Positions 36,401-49,180 of a stretch of 64,000 bases of DNA are shown here, one piece after another. Both the position numbers and the translations under genes were made by a program. Where the stretch lies: assembly GCA_964016885.1 (NCBI GenBank), contig OZ024744.1:118488697-118552696 (forward strand), in the 5' to 3' direction. The first letter of the stretch is position 1. Every line of letters starts with the position of its first letter. This DNA is from Eledone cirrhosa (Eukaryota > Mollusca > Cephalopoda > Octopoda > Eledonidae). The notes beneath the pieces were generated by a model. That model saw only the letters and a program-made list of their open reading frames with translations, was not told where the DNA came from and did not search any database.

Positions 36401-39400
36401 ACTGATGTAGGTAGTTTGTTCCATGGAGGTTTTAAAGAATGCAGTGTCTCGACAGTTAACAACTGATGCAGGTAGTCTGTTCCATGGAGCTTTTAAAGGA
36501 TGCAGTGTCTCGACAGCTAATAACTGATGCAGGTAGTTTGTACCATGGAGGTTTTAAAGGATGCAGTGTCTCGACAGCTAATAACTTATGCAGGTAGTTT
36601 CTTCCATGGAGGTTTTAAAGATGCAGTGTCTCGACAGCTAATAATTGATGCAGGGTATTTGTTCCATGGAGCTTTTAAAGGATGCAGTCTCTTGACAGCT
36701 AACAACTGATGCAGGTAGTTTGTTCCATGGAGGTTTTAAAGGATGCAGTGTCACAACAGCTTATAACTGATGCAGGTATTTTGTTCCATTGAGGTTTTAA
36801 AGGATGCAGTGTCTTGACAGCTAATAAATGATGTTGGTAGTTTGTTCCATGGAGGTTTTAAAGGATGCAGTGTCTCGACAGCTAATAACTGATGCAGGTA
36901 GTTTGTTCCATGGAGGTTTTAAAGGATGCAGTGTCTCAATAACTAACAACTGATGCAGCGAGTTTGGTGCATGGAAGTTTTAAAGGATGCAGTGTCTCGA
37001 CAGCTAATAACTGATGCAGGTATTTTGTTCCATGGAGGTTTTAAAGGATGCAATTTCTCGACAGCTAATAACTGATGCAGGTAGTTTGTTCCATGGAGCT
37101 TTTAAAGGATGCAGTGTCTCGACAGCTAACAACTGATGCAGCGACTTTGTTCCATGGAGGTTTTAAAAAATGCAGTGTCTCGACAGCTAATAATTGATGC
37201 TAGTAGTTTGTTCCATGGAGGTTTTAAAGGATGCAGTGTCTCGACAGCTAACAACTGATGCAGGTATTTTGTTCCATGGAGGTTTTAAAGGGTGCAGCGT
37301 CTCGACAGCTAATAACTGATGTAGGTAGTTTGTTCCATGGAGGTTTTAAAGGATGCAGTGTCTCGACATTTAACAACTGATGGAGGTAGTCTGTTCCATG
37401 GAGCTTTTAAAGGATGCAGTGTCTCGACAGCTAATAACTGATGCAGGTAGTTTGTTCCATGGAGGTTTTAAAGGATGCAGTGTCTCGACAGCTAATAACT
37501 GATGCTGGTAGTTTGTTCCATGGGGGTTTTAAAGGATGCAGTGTCTCGACAGCTAACAACTGATACAGGTAGTTTCTTCCATGGAGGTTTTAAAGATGCA
37601 GTGTCTCGACAGCTAATAATTGATGCAGGGTATTTGTTCCATGGAGCTTTTAAAGGATGCAGTCTCTTGACAGCTAACAACTGATGCAGGTAGTTTGTTC
37701 CATGGAGGTTTTAAAGGATGCAGTGTCTCGACAGCTAATAACTGATGCTGGTAATTTGTTCCATGGAGGTTTTAAAGGATGCAGTATCTCGACAGCTAAT
37801 AACTGATGATGGTAGTTTGTTCCATGGAGGTTTTATAGGATGCAGTGTCTCGACAGCTAACAACTGACGCAGGTAGTTTGGTCCATGGAGGTTTTAAAGG
37901 ATGCAGTGTCTCGACAGCTAATAACTGATGCAGGTATTTTGTTCCATTGAGGTTTTAAAGGATGCAGTCTCTCGACAGCTAATAACTGATGCAGCTAGTT
38001 TGTTCCATGGAGGTTTTAAAGGATGCAGTGTCTTGACAGCTAATAAATGATGCTGGTAGTTTGTTCCATGGAGGTTTTAAAGGATGCAGTGTCTCGACAG
38101 CTAATAACTGATGCAGGTAGTTTGTTCCATGGAGCTTTTAAGGATGCAGTGTCTCAACAGCTAACAACTGATGCAGGTAGTTTGTTCCATGGAGGTTTTA
38201 AAGGATGCAGTGTCTCAATAACTAACAACTGATGCAGCGAGTTTGGCCCATGGAAGTTTTAAAGGATGCAGTGTCTCGACAGCTAATAACTGATGCAGGT
38301 ATTTTGTTCCATGGAGGTTTTAAAGGATGCAGTGTCTCGACTGCTAATAACTGATGCAGGTAGATTGTTGTATGCAGGTTTTAAAGGATGCAGTGTTTCG
38401 ACAGTTAACAACTGATGCAGGTAGTCTGTTCCATGGAGCTTTTAAAGGATGCAGTCTCTTGACAGCTAACAACTGATGCAGGGAGTTTGTTCCATGGAGC
38501 ATTTAAAGGATGCAGTGTCTCGACAGCTAACAACTGATGCAGGTAGTCTGTTCCATGGAGGTTTTAAAGGATGCAGTGTCTCGACAGCTAATAACTTATG
38601 CAGGTAGTTTCTTCCATGGAGGTTTTAAAGGATGCATTGTCTCGACAGCTAATAAATGATGCTGGTAGTTTCCTCCATGGAGCTTTTAAAGGATGCAGTG
38701 TCTCGACAGCTAATAACTGATGCAGGTAGTTTGTTCCATGGAGATTTTAAAGTAGCAGTGTCTCGACAGCTAACAACTGATGCAGGTAGTCTGTTCCATG
38801 GAGGTTTTAAAGGATGCAGTGTCTCGACTGCTAATAAATGATGCTGGTAGTTTCTTCCATGGAGGTTTTAAAGGATGCAGTGTCTCGACAGCTAACAACT
38901 GATGCAGGTAGTTTGTTCCATGGAGATTTTAAAGTAGCAGTGTCTCGACAGCTAACAACTGATGCAGGTAGTCTGTTCCATGGAGGTTTTAAAGGATGCA
39001 GTGTCTCGACTGCTAATAAATGATGCTGGTAGTTTCTTCCATGGAGGTTTTAAAGGATGCAGTGTCTCGACAGCTAACAACTGATGCAGGTAGTTTGTTC
39101 CATGGAGGTTTTAAAGGGTGCAGCGTCTCGACAGCTAATAACTGATGTAGGTAGTTTGTTCCATGGAGGTTTTAAAGGATGCAGTGTCTCGACAGTTAAC
39201 AACTGATGCAGGTAGTCTGTTCCATGGAGCTTTTAAAGGATGCAGTGTCTCGACAGCTAATAACTGATGCAGGTAGTTTGTTCCATGGAGGTTTTAAAGG
39301 ATGCAGTGTCTCGACAGCTAATAACTGATGCTGGTAGTTTGTTCCATGGGGGTTTTAAAGGATGCAGTGTCTCGACAGCTAACAATTGATGCAGGTAGTT

Positions 39401-39597
39401 TCTTCCATGGAGGTTTTAAAGATGCAGTGTCTCGACAGCTAATAATTGATGCAGGGTATTTGTTCCATGGAGCTTTTAAAGGATGCAGTCTCTTGACAGC
39501 TAACAACTGATGCAGGTAGTTTGTTCCATGGAGGTTTTAAAGGATGCAGTGTCACAACAGCTTATAACTGATGCAGGTAGTTTGTTCTATGGAGGTT
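33445..39597 (+). repeat. 6.2-kb higher-order repeat, copy 2 (tandem to copy 1)
   Basis: Follows copy 1 directly. Relative to copy 1 it has gained one 60-bp unit near 34940-35000 (offset rises from 6215 to 6275), lost one 61-bp unit near 36580 (offset falls to 6214), and lost a TCACAACAGCTTATAAC unit near 37720 (offset falls to about 6152). Single-base differences also occur, for example GTGTTAAAG at 28447 against GTTTTAAAG. Confidence 0.85.
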
Positions 39598-40960
39598 TTA
39601 AAGGATGCAGTGTCTCGACAGCTAATAACTGATGCTGGTAGTTTGTTTCATGGAGGTTTTAAAGGATGCAGTGTCTCGACAGCTAACAACTGATGCAGGT
39701 AGTTTGGTCCATGGAGGTTTTAAAGGATGCAGTGTCTCGACAGCTAACAACTGATGCAGGTAGTTTGTTCCATGGAGGTTTTAAAGGATGCAGTGTCACA
39801 ACAGCTTATAACTGATGCAGGTAGTTTGTTCTATGGAGGTTTTAAAGGATGCAGTCTCTCGACAGCTAATAACTGATGCAGCTAGTTTGTTCCATGGAGG
39901 TTTTAAAGGATGCAGTGTCTTGACAGCTAATAAATGATGCTGGTAGTTTGTTCCATGGAGGTTTTAAAGGATGCAGTGTCTCGACAGCTAATAACTGATG
40001 CAGGTAGTTTGTTCCATGGAGCTTTTAAAGGATGCAGTGTCTCAATAACTAACAACTGATGCAGGTAGTTTGTTCCATGGAGGTTTTAAAGGATGCAGTG
40101 TCTCAATAACTAACAACTGATGCAGCGAGTTTGGTCCATGGAAGTTTTAAAGGATGCAGTGTCTCGACAGCTAATAACTGATGCAGGTATTTTGTTCCAT
40201 GGAGGTTTTAAAGGATGCAGTTTCTCGACAGCTAATAACTGATTCAGGTAGTTTGTTCCATGGAGCTTTTAAAGGATGCAGTGTCTCAATAACTAATAAC
40301 TGATGCAGGTTGATTGTTGTATGCAGGTTTTAAAGGATGCAGTGTCTTGACAGCTAATAAATGATGCTGGTAGTTTGTTCCATGGAGGTTTTAAAGGATG
40401 CAGTGTCTCGACAGCTAACAACTGATGCAGGTAGTCTGTTCCATGGAGCTTTTAAAAGATGCAGTGTCTTGACAGCTAACAACTGATGCAGGTAGTTTGT
40501 TCCATGGAGGTTTTAAAGGATGCAGTGTCTCGACAGCTAACAATTGATGCAGGTAGTTTGTTCCATGCAGGTTTTAAAGGATAAAGTGTCTCGACAGCTA
40601 ATGACTGATGCAGGTAGTTTGTTCCATGGAGGTTTTAAAGGATGTAGTATCTCGATAGCTAACAACTGATGCAGCGAGTTTGTTCCATGGAGGTGTTAAA
40701 AAATGCAGTGTCTCGACAGCTCATAAATGATGCAGGTAGTTTGTTCCATGGAGGTTTTAAAGGATGCAGGGTCTCGACAGCTAACAACTGATGCAGGTAG
40801 TTTGTTCCATGGAGGTTTTAAAGGATGCAGTGTCTTGACAGCTTATAACTGATGCAGCGTGTTTGTTCCATGGAGGTTTTAAAGGATGCAGTGTCTCGAC
40901 AGTTAACAACTGATGCAGGTAGTCTGTTCCATGGAGCTTTTAAAGGATGCAGTGTCTCGA
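37980..40960 (+). repeat. 2985-bp higher-order repeat, copy 1
   Basis: Modules beginning at 38047, 38656, 38838 and 39328 recur at 41032, 41641, 41823 and 42313, each 2985 bp later (49 units minus four bases). The block overlaps copy 2 of the 6.2-kb repeat, so the duplications are nested. Confidence 0.88.
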
Positions 40961-43900
40961 CAGCTAATAACTGATGCAGCTAGTTTGTTCCATGGAGGTT
41001 TTAAAGGATGCAGTGTCTTGACAGCTAATAAATGATGCTGGTAGTTTGTTCCATGGAGGTTTTAAAGGATGCAGTGTCTCGACAGCTAATAACTGATGCA
41101 GGTAGTTTGTTCCATGGAGCTTTTAAGGATGCAGTGTCTCAACAGCTAACAACTGATGCAGGTAGTTTGTTCCATGGAGGTTTTAAAGGATGCAGTGTCT
41201 CAATAACTAACAACTGATGCAGCGAGTTTGGCCCATGGAAGTTTTAAAGGATGCAGTGTCTCGACAGCTAATAACTGATGCAGGTATTTTGTTCCATGGA
41301 GGTTTTAAAGGATGCAGTGTCTCGACTGCTAATAACTGATGCAGGTAGATTGTTGTATGCAGGTTTTAAAGGATGCAGTGTTTCGACAGTTAACAACTGA
41401 TGCAGGTAGTCTGTTCCATGGAGCTTTTAAAGGATGCAGTCTCTTGACAGCTAACAACTGATGCAGGGAGTTTGTTCCATGGAGCATTTAAAGGATGCAG
41501 TGTCTCGACAGCTAACAACTGATGCAGGTAGTCTGTTCCATGGAGGTTTTAAAGGATGCAGTGTCTCGACAGCTAATAACTTATGCAGGTAGTTTCTTCC
41601 ATGGAGGTTTTAAAGGATGCATTGTCTCGACAGCTAATAAATGATGCTGGTAGTTTCCTCCATGGAGCTTTTAAAGGATGCAGTGTCTCGACAGCTAATA
41701 ACTGATGCAGGTAGTTTGTTCCATGGAGATTTTAAAGTAGCAGTGTCTCGACAGCTAACAACTGATGCAGGTAGTCTGTTCCATGGAGGTTTTAAAGGAT
41801 GCAGTGTCTCGACTGCTAATAAATGATGCTGGTAGTTTCTTCCATGGAGGTTTTAAAGGATGCAGTGTCTCGACAGCTAACAACTGATGCAGGTAGTTTG
41901 TTCCATGGAGATTTTAAAGTAGCAGTGTCTCGACAGCTAACAACTGATGCAGGTAGTCTGTTCCATGGAGGTTTTAAAGGATGCAGTGTCTCGACTGCTA
42001 ATAAATGATGCTGGTAGTTTCTTCCATGGAGGTTTTAAAGGATGCAGTGTCTCGACAGCTAACAACTGATGCAGGTAATTTGTTCCATGGAGGTTTTAAA
42101 GGGTGCAGCGTCTCGACAGCTAATAACTGATGTAGGTAGTTTGTTCCATGGAGGTTTTAAAGGATGCAGTGTCTCGACAGTTAACAACTGATGCAGGTAG
42201 TCTGTTCCATGGAGCTTTTAAAGGATGCAGTGTCTCGACAGCTAATAACTGATGCAGGTAGTTTGTTCCATGGAGGTTTTAAAGGATGCAGTGTCTCGAC
42301 AGCTAATAACTGATGCTGGTAGTTTGTTCCATGGGGGTTTTAAAGGATGCAGTGTCTCGACAGCTAACAATTGATGCAGGTAGTTTCTTCCATGGAGGTT
42401 TTAAAGATGCAGTGTCTCGACAGCTAATAATTGATGCAGGGTATTTGTTCCATGGAGCTTTTAAAGGATGCAGTCTCTTGACAGCTAACAACTGATGCAG
42501 GTAGTTTGTTCCATGGAGGTTTTAAAGGATGCAGTGTCACAACAGCTTATAACTGATGCAGGTAGTTTTTCTATGGAGGTTTTAAAGGATGCAGTGTCTC
42601 GACAGCTAATAACTGATGCTGGTAGTTTGTTTCATGGAGGTTTTAAAGGATGCAGTGTCTCGACAGCTAACAACTGATGCAGGTAGTTTGGTCCATGGAG
42701 GTTTTAAAGGATGCAGTGTCTCGACAGCTAACAACTGATGCAGGTAGTTTGTTCCATGGAGGTTTTAAAGGATGCAGTGTCACAACAGCTTATAACTGAT
42801 GCAGGTAGTTTGTTCTATGGAGGTTTTAAAGGATGCAGTCTCTCGACAGCTAATAACTGATGCAGCTAGTTTGTTCCATGGAGGTTTTAAAGGATGCAGT
42901 GTCTTGACAGCTAATAAATGATGCTGGTAGTTTGTTCCATGGAGGTTTTAAAGGATGCAGTGTCTCGACAGCTAATAACTGATGCAGGTAGTTTGTTCCA
43001 TGGAGCTTTTAAAGGATGCAGTGTCTCAATAACTAACAACTGATGCAGGTAGTTTGTTCCATGGAGGTTTTAAAGGATGCAGTGTCTCAATAACTAACAA
43101 CTGATGCAGCGAGTTTGGTCCATGGAAGTTTTAAAGGATGCAGTGTCTCGACAGCTAATAACTGATGCAGGTATTTTGTTCCATGGAGGTTTTAAAGGAT
43201 GCAGTTTCTCGACAGCTAATAACTGATTCAGGTAGTTTGTTCCATGGAGCTTTTAAAGGATGCAGTGTCTCAATAACTAATAACTGATGCAGGTAGATTG
43301 TTGTATGCAGGTTTTAAAGGATGCAGTGTCTTGACAGCTAATAAATGATGCTGGTAGTTTGTTCCATGGAGGTTTTAAAGGATGCAGTGTCTCGACAGCT
43401 AACAACTGATGCAGGTAGTCTGTTCCATGGAGCTTTTAAAAGATGCAGTGTCTTGACAGCTAACAACTGATGCAGGTAGTTTGTTCCATGGAGGTTTTAA
43501 AGGATGCAGTGTCTCGACAGCTAACAATTGATGCAGGTAGTTTGTTCCATGCAGGTTTTAAAGGATAAAGTGTCTCGACAGCTAATGACTGATGCAGGTA
43601 GTTTGTTCCATGGAGGTTTTAAAGGATGTAGTATCTCGATAGCTAACAACTGATGCAGCAAGTTTGTTCCATGGAGGTGTTAAAAAATGCAGTGTCTCGA
43701 CAGCTAATGACTGATGCAGGTAGTTTGTTCCATGGAGGTTTTAAAGGATGTAGTATCTCGATAGCTAACAACTGATGCAGCGAGTTTGTTCCATGGAGGT
43801 GTTAAAAAATGCAGTGTCTCGACAGCTCATAAATGATGCAGGTAGTTTGTTCCATGGAGGTTTTAAAGGATGCAGGGTCTCGACAGCTAACAACTGATGC

Positions 43901-44040
43901 AGGTAGTTTGTTCCATGGAGGTTTTAAAGGATGCAGTGTCACAACAGCTTATAACTGATGCAGCGTGTTTGTTCCATGGAGGTTTTAAAGGATGCAGTGT
44001 CTCGACAGTTAACAACTGATGCAGGTAGTCTGTTCCATGG
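40961..44040 (+). repeat. 2985-bp higher-order repeat, copy 2
   Basis: Tandem to copy 1. A one-base deletion (TAGTTTTTCTATGG at 42563 for TAGTTTGTTCTATGG) changes the offset to 2984, and a two-unit duplication near 43630-43820 (GATAGCTAAC plus GGTGTTAAAAAATG units) lengthens the right end. Confidence 0.86.
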
Positions 44041-47000
44041 AGCTTTTAAAGGATGCAGTGTCTCGACAGCTAACAACTGATGCAGGTAGTTTTTTCCATG
44101 GGTGTTTTAAAGGATGCAGTGTATTGACAGCTAATTATTGATGCAGGGAATTTGTTCCATGGAGCTTTTAGAGGATGCAGTGTCTCGACAGCTAACAACT
44201 GATGCAGGTAGTTTGTTCCATGGGTGTTTTAAAGGATGCAGTGTCTCGACAGCTAACAACTGATGCAGGTAGTTTCTTCCATAGAGGTTTTAAAGGATGC
44301 AGTGTTTCGACAGCTAATAACTGATGCAGGTATTTTGTTCCATGGAGGTTTTAAAGGATGCAGTCTCTCAATAACTAATAACTGATGCTGGTAGGTTGTT
44401 CCATGGAGGTTTTAAAGGATGCAGTGTCTCGACAGCTAATAACTCATGCAGGTATTTTGTTCCATGGAGGTTTTAAAGGATGCAGTCTCTCGACAGCTAA
44501 TAACTGATGCAGCTAGTTTGTTCCATGGAGGTTTTAAAGGATGCAGTGTCTTGACAGCTAATAAATGATGCTGGTAGTTGGTTCCATGGACGTTTTAAAG
44601 ATACTGTGTCTTGACAGCTAATAACTGATGCAGGTAGTTTTTTCCATGGAAGTTTTAAAGGATGTAGTGTCTCGACAGCTAATAAATGATGCTGGCAGTT
44701 TCTTCCATGGAGGTTTTAAAGGATGCAGTGTCTCGACAGCTATCAACTGATGCAGGTAGTCTGTTCCATGGGTGTTTTAAAGGATGCAGTGTCTCGACAG
44801 CTAACAACTGATGCAGGTAGTTTGTTCCATGGAGGTTTTAAAGGATGCAGTGATTCGACAGCTAATAACTGATGCAGGTAGTTTGTTCTATGGAGGTTTT
44901 AAAGGATGCAGTCTCTTGACAGCTAACAACTGATGCAGCCACTTTGTTCCATGGAGGTTTTAAAAAATGCAGTGTCTCGACAGCTAATAAATGATGCTAG
45001 TAGTTTGTTCCATGGAGGTTTTAAAGGATGCAGTGTCTCGACAGCTAACAACTGATGCAGGTAGTTTGTTCCATGGCGGTTTTAAAGATTGCAGCGTCTC
45101 GACAGCTAATAACTGATGTAGGTAGTTTGTTCCATGGAGGTTTTAAAGAATGCAGTGTCTCGACAGTTAACAACTGATGCAGGTAGTCTGTTCCATGGAG
45201 CTTTTAAAGGATGCAGTGTCTCGACAGCTAATAACTGATGCAGGTAGTTTGTACCATGGAGGTTTTAAAGGATGCAGTGTCTCGACAGCTAATAACTTAT
45301 GCAGGTAGTTTGTTCCATGGGGGTTTTAAAGGATGCAGTGTCTCGACAGCTAACAACTGATGCAGGTAGTTTCTTCCATGGAGGTTTTAAAGATGCAGTG
45401 TCTCGACAGCTAATAATTGATGCAGGGTATTTGTTCCATGGAGCTTTTAAAGGATGCAGTCTCTTGACAGCTAACAACTGATGCAGGTAGTTTGTTCCAT
45501 GGAGGTTTTAAAGGATGCAGTGTCACAACAGCTTATAACTGATGCAGGTATTTTGTTCCATTGAGGTTTTAAAGGATGCAGTGTCTTGACAGCTAATAAA
45601 TGATGTTGGTAGTTTGTTCCATGGAGGTTTTAAAGGATGCAGTGTCTCGACAGCTAATAACTGATGCAGGTAGTTTGTTCCATGGAGGTTTTAAAGGATG
45701 CAGTGTCTCAATAACTAACAACTGATGCAGCGAGTTTGGTGCATGGAAGTTTTAAAGGATGCAGTGTCTCGACAGCTAATAACTGATGCAGGTATTTTGT
45801 TCCATGGAGGTTTTAAAGGATGCAATTTCTCGACAGCTAATAACTGATGCAGGTAGTTTGTTCCATGGAGCTTTTAAAGGATGCAGTGTCTCGACAGCTA
45901 ACAACTGATGCAGCGACTTTGTTCCATGGAGGTTTTAAAAAATGCAGTGTCTCGACAGCTAATAATTGATGCTAGTAGTTTGTTCCATGGAGGTTTTAAA
46001 GGATGCAGTGTCTCGACAGCTAACAACTGATGCAGGTATTTTGTTCCATGGAGGTTTTAAAGAGTGCAGCGTCTCGACAGCTAATAACTGATGTAGGTAG
46101 TTTGTTCCATGGAGGTTTTAAAGGATGCAGTGTCTCGACATTTAACAACTGATGGAGGTAGTCTGTTCCATGGAGCTTTTAAAGGATGCAGTGTCTCGAC
46201 AGCTAATAACTGATGCAGGTAGTTTGTTCCATGGAGGTTTTAAAGGATGCAGTGTCTCGACAGCTAATAACTGATGCTGGTAGTATGTTCCATGGGGGTT
46301 TTAAAGGATGCAGTGTCTCGACAGCTAACAACTGATGCAGGTAGTTTCTTCCATGGAGGTTTTAAAGATGCAGTGTCTCGACAGCTAATAATTGATGCAG
46401 GGTATTTGTTCCATGGAGCTTTTAAAGGATGCAGTCTCTTGACAGCTAACAACTGATGCAGGTAGTTTGTTCCATGGAGGTTTTAAAGGATGCAGTGTCA
46501 CAACAGCTTATAACTGATGCAGGTAGTTTGTTCTATGGAGGTTTTAAAGGATGCAGTGTCTCGACAGCTAATAACTGATGCTGGTAATTTGTTCCATGGA
46601 GGTTTTAAAGGATGCAGTATCTCGACAGCTAATAACTGATGATGGTAGTTTGTTCCATGGAGGTTTTATAGGATGCAGTGTCTCGACAGCTAACAACTGA
46701 TGCAGGTAGTTTGGTCCATGGAGGTTTTAAAGGATGCAGTGTCTCGACAGCTAATAACTGATGCAGGTATTTTGTTCCATTGAGGTTTTAAAGGATGCAG
46801 TCTCTCGACAGCTAATAACTGATGCAGCTAGTTTGTTCCATGGAGGTTTTAAAGGATGCAATGTCTTGACAGCTAATAAATGATGCTGGTAGTTTGTTCC
46901 ATGGAGGTTTTAAAGGATGCAGTGTCTCGACAGCTAATAACTGATGCAGGTAGTTTGTTCCATGGAGCTTTTAAAGGATGCAGTGTCTCAACAGCTAACA

Positions 47001-49180
47001 ACTGATGCAGGTAGTTTGTTCCATGGAGGTTTTAAAGGATGCAGTGTCTCAATAACTAACAACTGATGCAGCGAGTTTGGTCCATGGAAGTTTTAAAGGA
47101 TGCAGTGTCTCGACAGCTAATAACTGATGCAGGTATTTTGTTCCATGGAGGTTTTAAAGGATGCAGTGTCTCGACTGCTAATAACTGATGCAGGTAGATT
47201 GTTGTATGCAGGTTTTAAAGGATGCAGTGTTTCGACAGTTAACAACTGATGCAGGTAGTCTGTTCCATGGAGCTTTTAAAGGATGCAGTCTCTTGACAGC
47301 TAACAACTGATGCAGGGAGTTTGTTCCATGGAGCATTTAAAGGATGCAGTGTCTCGACAGCTAACAACTGATGCAGGTAGTCTGTTCCATGGAGGTTTTA
47401 AAGGATGCAGTGTCTCGACAGCTAATAACTTATGCAGGTAGTTTCTTCCATGGAGGTTTTAAAGGTTGCAGTGTCTCGACAGCTAATAAATGATGCTGGT
47501 AGTTTCCTCCATGGAGCTTTTAAAGGATGCAGTGTCTCGACAGCTAATAACTGATGCAGGTAGTTTGTTCCATGGAGATTTTAAAGTAGCAGTGTCTCGA
47601 CAGCTAACAACTGATGCAGGTAGTCTGTTCCATGGAGGTTTTAAAGGATGCAGTGTCTCGACTGCTAATAAATGATGCTGGTAGTTTCTTCCATGGAGGT
47701 TTTAAAGGATGCAGTGTCTCGACAGCTAACAACTGATGCAGGTAGTTTGTTCCATGGAGGTTTTAAAGGATGCAGTGTCTCGACAGCTAACAACTGACGC
47801 AGCGACTTTGTTCCATGGAGGTTTTAAAAAATGCAGTGTCTCGACAGCTAATAAATGATGCTAGTAGTTTGTTCCATGGAGGTTTTAAAGGATGCAGTGT
47901 CTCGACAGCTAACAACTGATGCAGGTAGTTTGTTCCATGGAGGTTTTAAAGGGTGCAGCGTCTCGACAGCTAATAACTGATGTAGGTAGTTTGTTCCATG
48001 GAGGTTTTAAAGGATGCAGTGTCTCGACAGTTAACAACTGATGCAGGTAGTCTGTTCCATGGAGCTTTTAAAGGATGCAGTGTCTCGACAGCTAATAACT
48101 GATGCAGGTAGTTTGTTCCATGGAGGTTTTAAAGGATGCAGTGTCTCGACAGCTAATAACTGATGCTGGTAGTTTGTTCCATGGGGGTTTTAAAGGATGC
48201 AGTGTCTCGACAGCTAACAATTGATGCAGGTAGTTTCTTCCATGGAGGTTTTAAAGATGCAGTGTCTCGACAGCTAATAATTGATGCAGGGTATTTGTTC
48301 CATGGAGCTTTTAAAGGATGCAGTCTCTTGACAGCTAACAACTGATGCAGGTAGTTTGTTCCATGGAGGTTTTAAAGGATGCAGTGTCACAACAGCTTAT
48401 AACTGATGCAGGTAGTTTGTTCTATGGAGGTTTTAAAGGATGCAGTGTCTCGACAGCTAATAACTGATGCTGGTAGTTTGTTTCATGGAGGTTTTAAAGG
48501 ATGCAGTGTCTCGACAGCTAACAACTGATGCAGGTAGTTTGGTCCATGGAGGTTTTAAAGGATGCAGTGTCTCGACAGCTAACAACTGATGCAGGTAGTT
48601 TGTTCCATGGAGGTTTTAAAGGATGCAGTGTCACAACAGCTTATAACTGATGCAGGTAGTTTGTTCTATGGAGGTTTTAAAGGATGCAGTCTCTCGACAG
48701 CTAATAACTGATGCAGCTAGTTTGTTCCATGGAGGTTTTAAAGGATGCAGTGTCTTGACAGCTAATAAATGATGCTGGTAGTTTGTTCCATGGAGGTTTT
48801 AAAGGATGCAGTGTCTCGACAGCTAATAACTGATGCAGGTAGTTTGTTCCATGGAGCTTTTAAAGGATGCAGTGTCTCAATAACTAACAACTGATGCAGG
48901 TAGTTTGTTCCATGGAGGTTTTAAAGGATGCAGTGTCTCAATAACTAACAACTGATGCAGCGAGTTTGGTCCATGGAAGTTTTAAAGGATGCAGTGTCTC
49001 GACAGCTAATAACTGATGCAGGTATTTTGTTCCATGGAGGTTTTAAAGGATGCAGTTTCTCGACAGCTAATAACTGATTCAGGTAGTTTGTTCCATGGAG
49101 CTTTTAAAGGATGCAGTGTCTCAATAACTAATAACTGATGCAGGTAGATTGTTGTATGCAGGTTTTAAAGGATGCAGTGT
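44041..49180 (+). repeat. ~5.2-kb segment repeated 14,383 bp downstream, copy 1
   Basis: Anchors at 45299, 46274, 47490 and 48163 recur at 59682, 60657, 61873 and 62546, all at exactly 14383 bp. The rare run TAGTTTTTTCCATGGGTG near 44087 recurs near 58470. By eye I found only about six base differences, such as GGTAGGTTG (44393) against GGTAGTTTG, AACTCATGC (44441) against AACTGATGC, and AGGTTGCAG (47464) against AGGATGCAG. From about 44880 this copy also matches 29890-33440 at offset 14986. Confidence 0.88.
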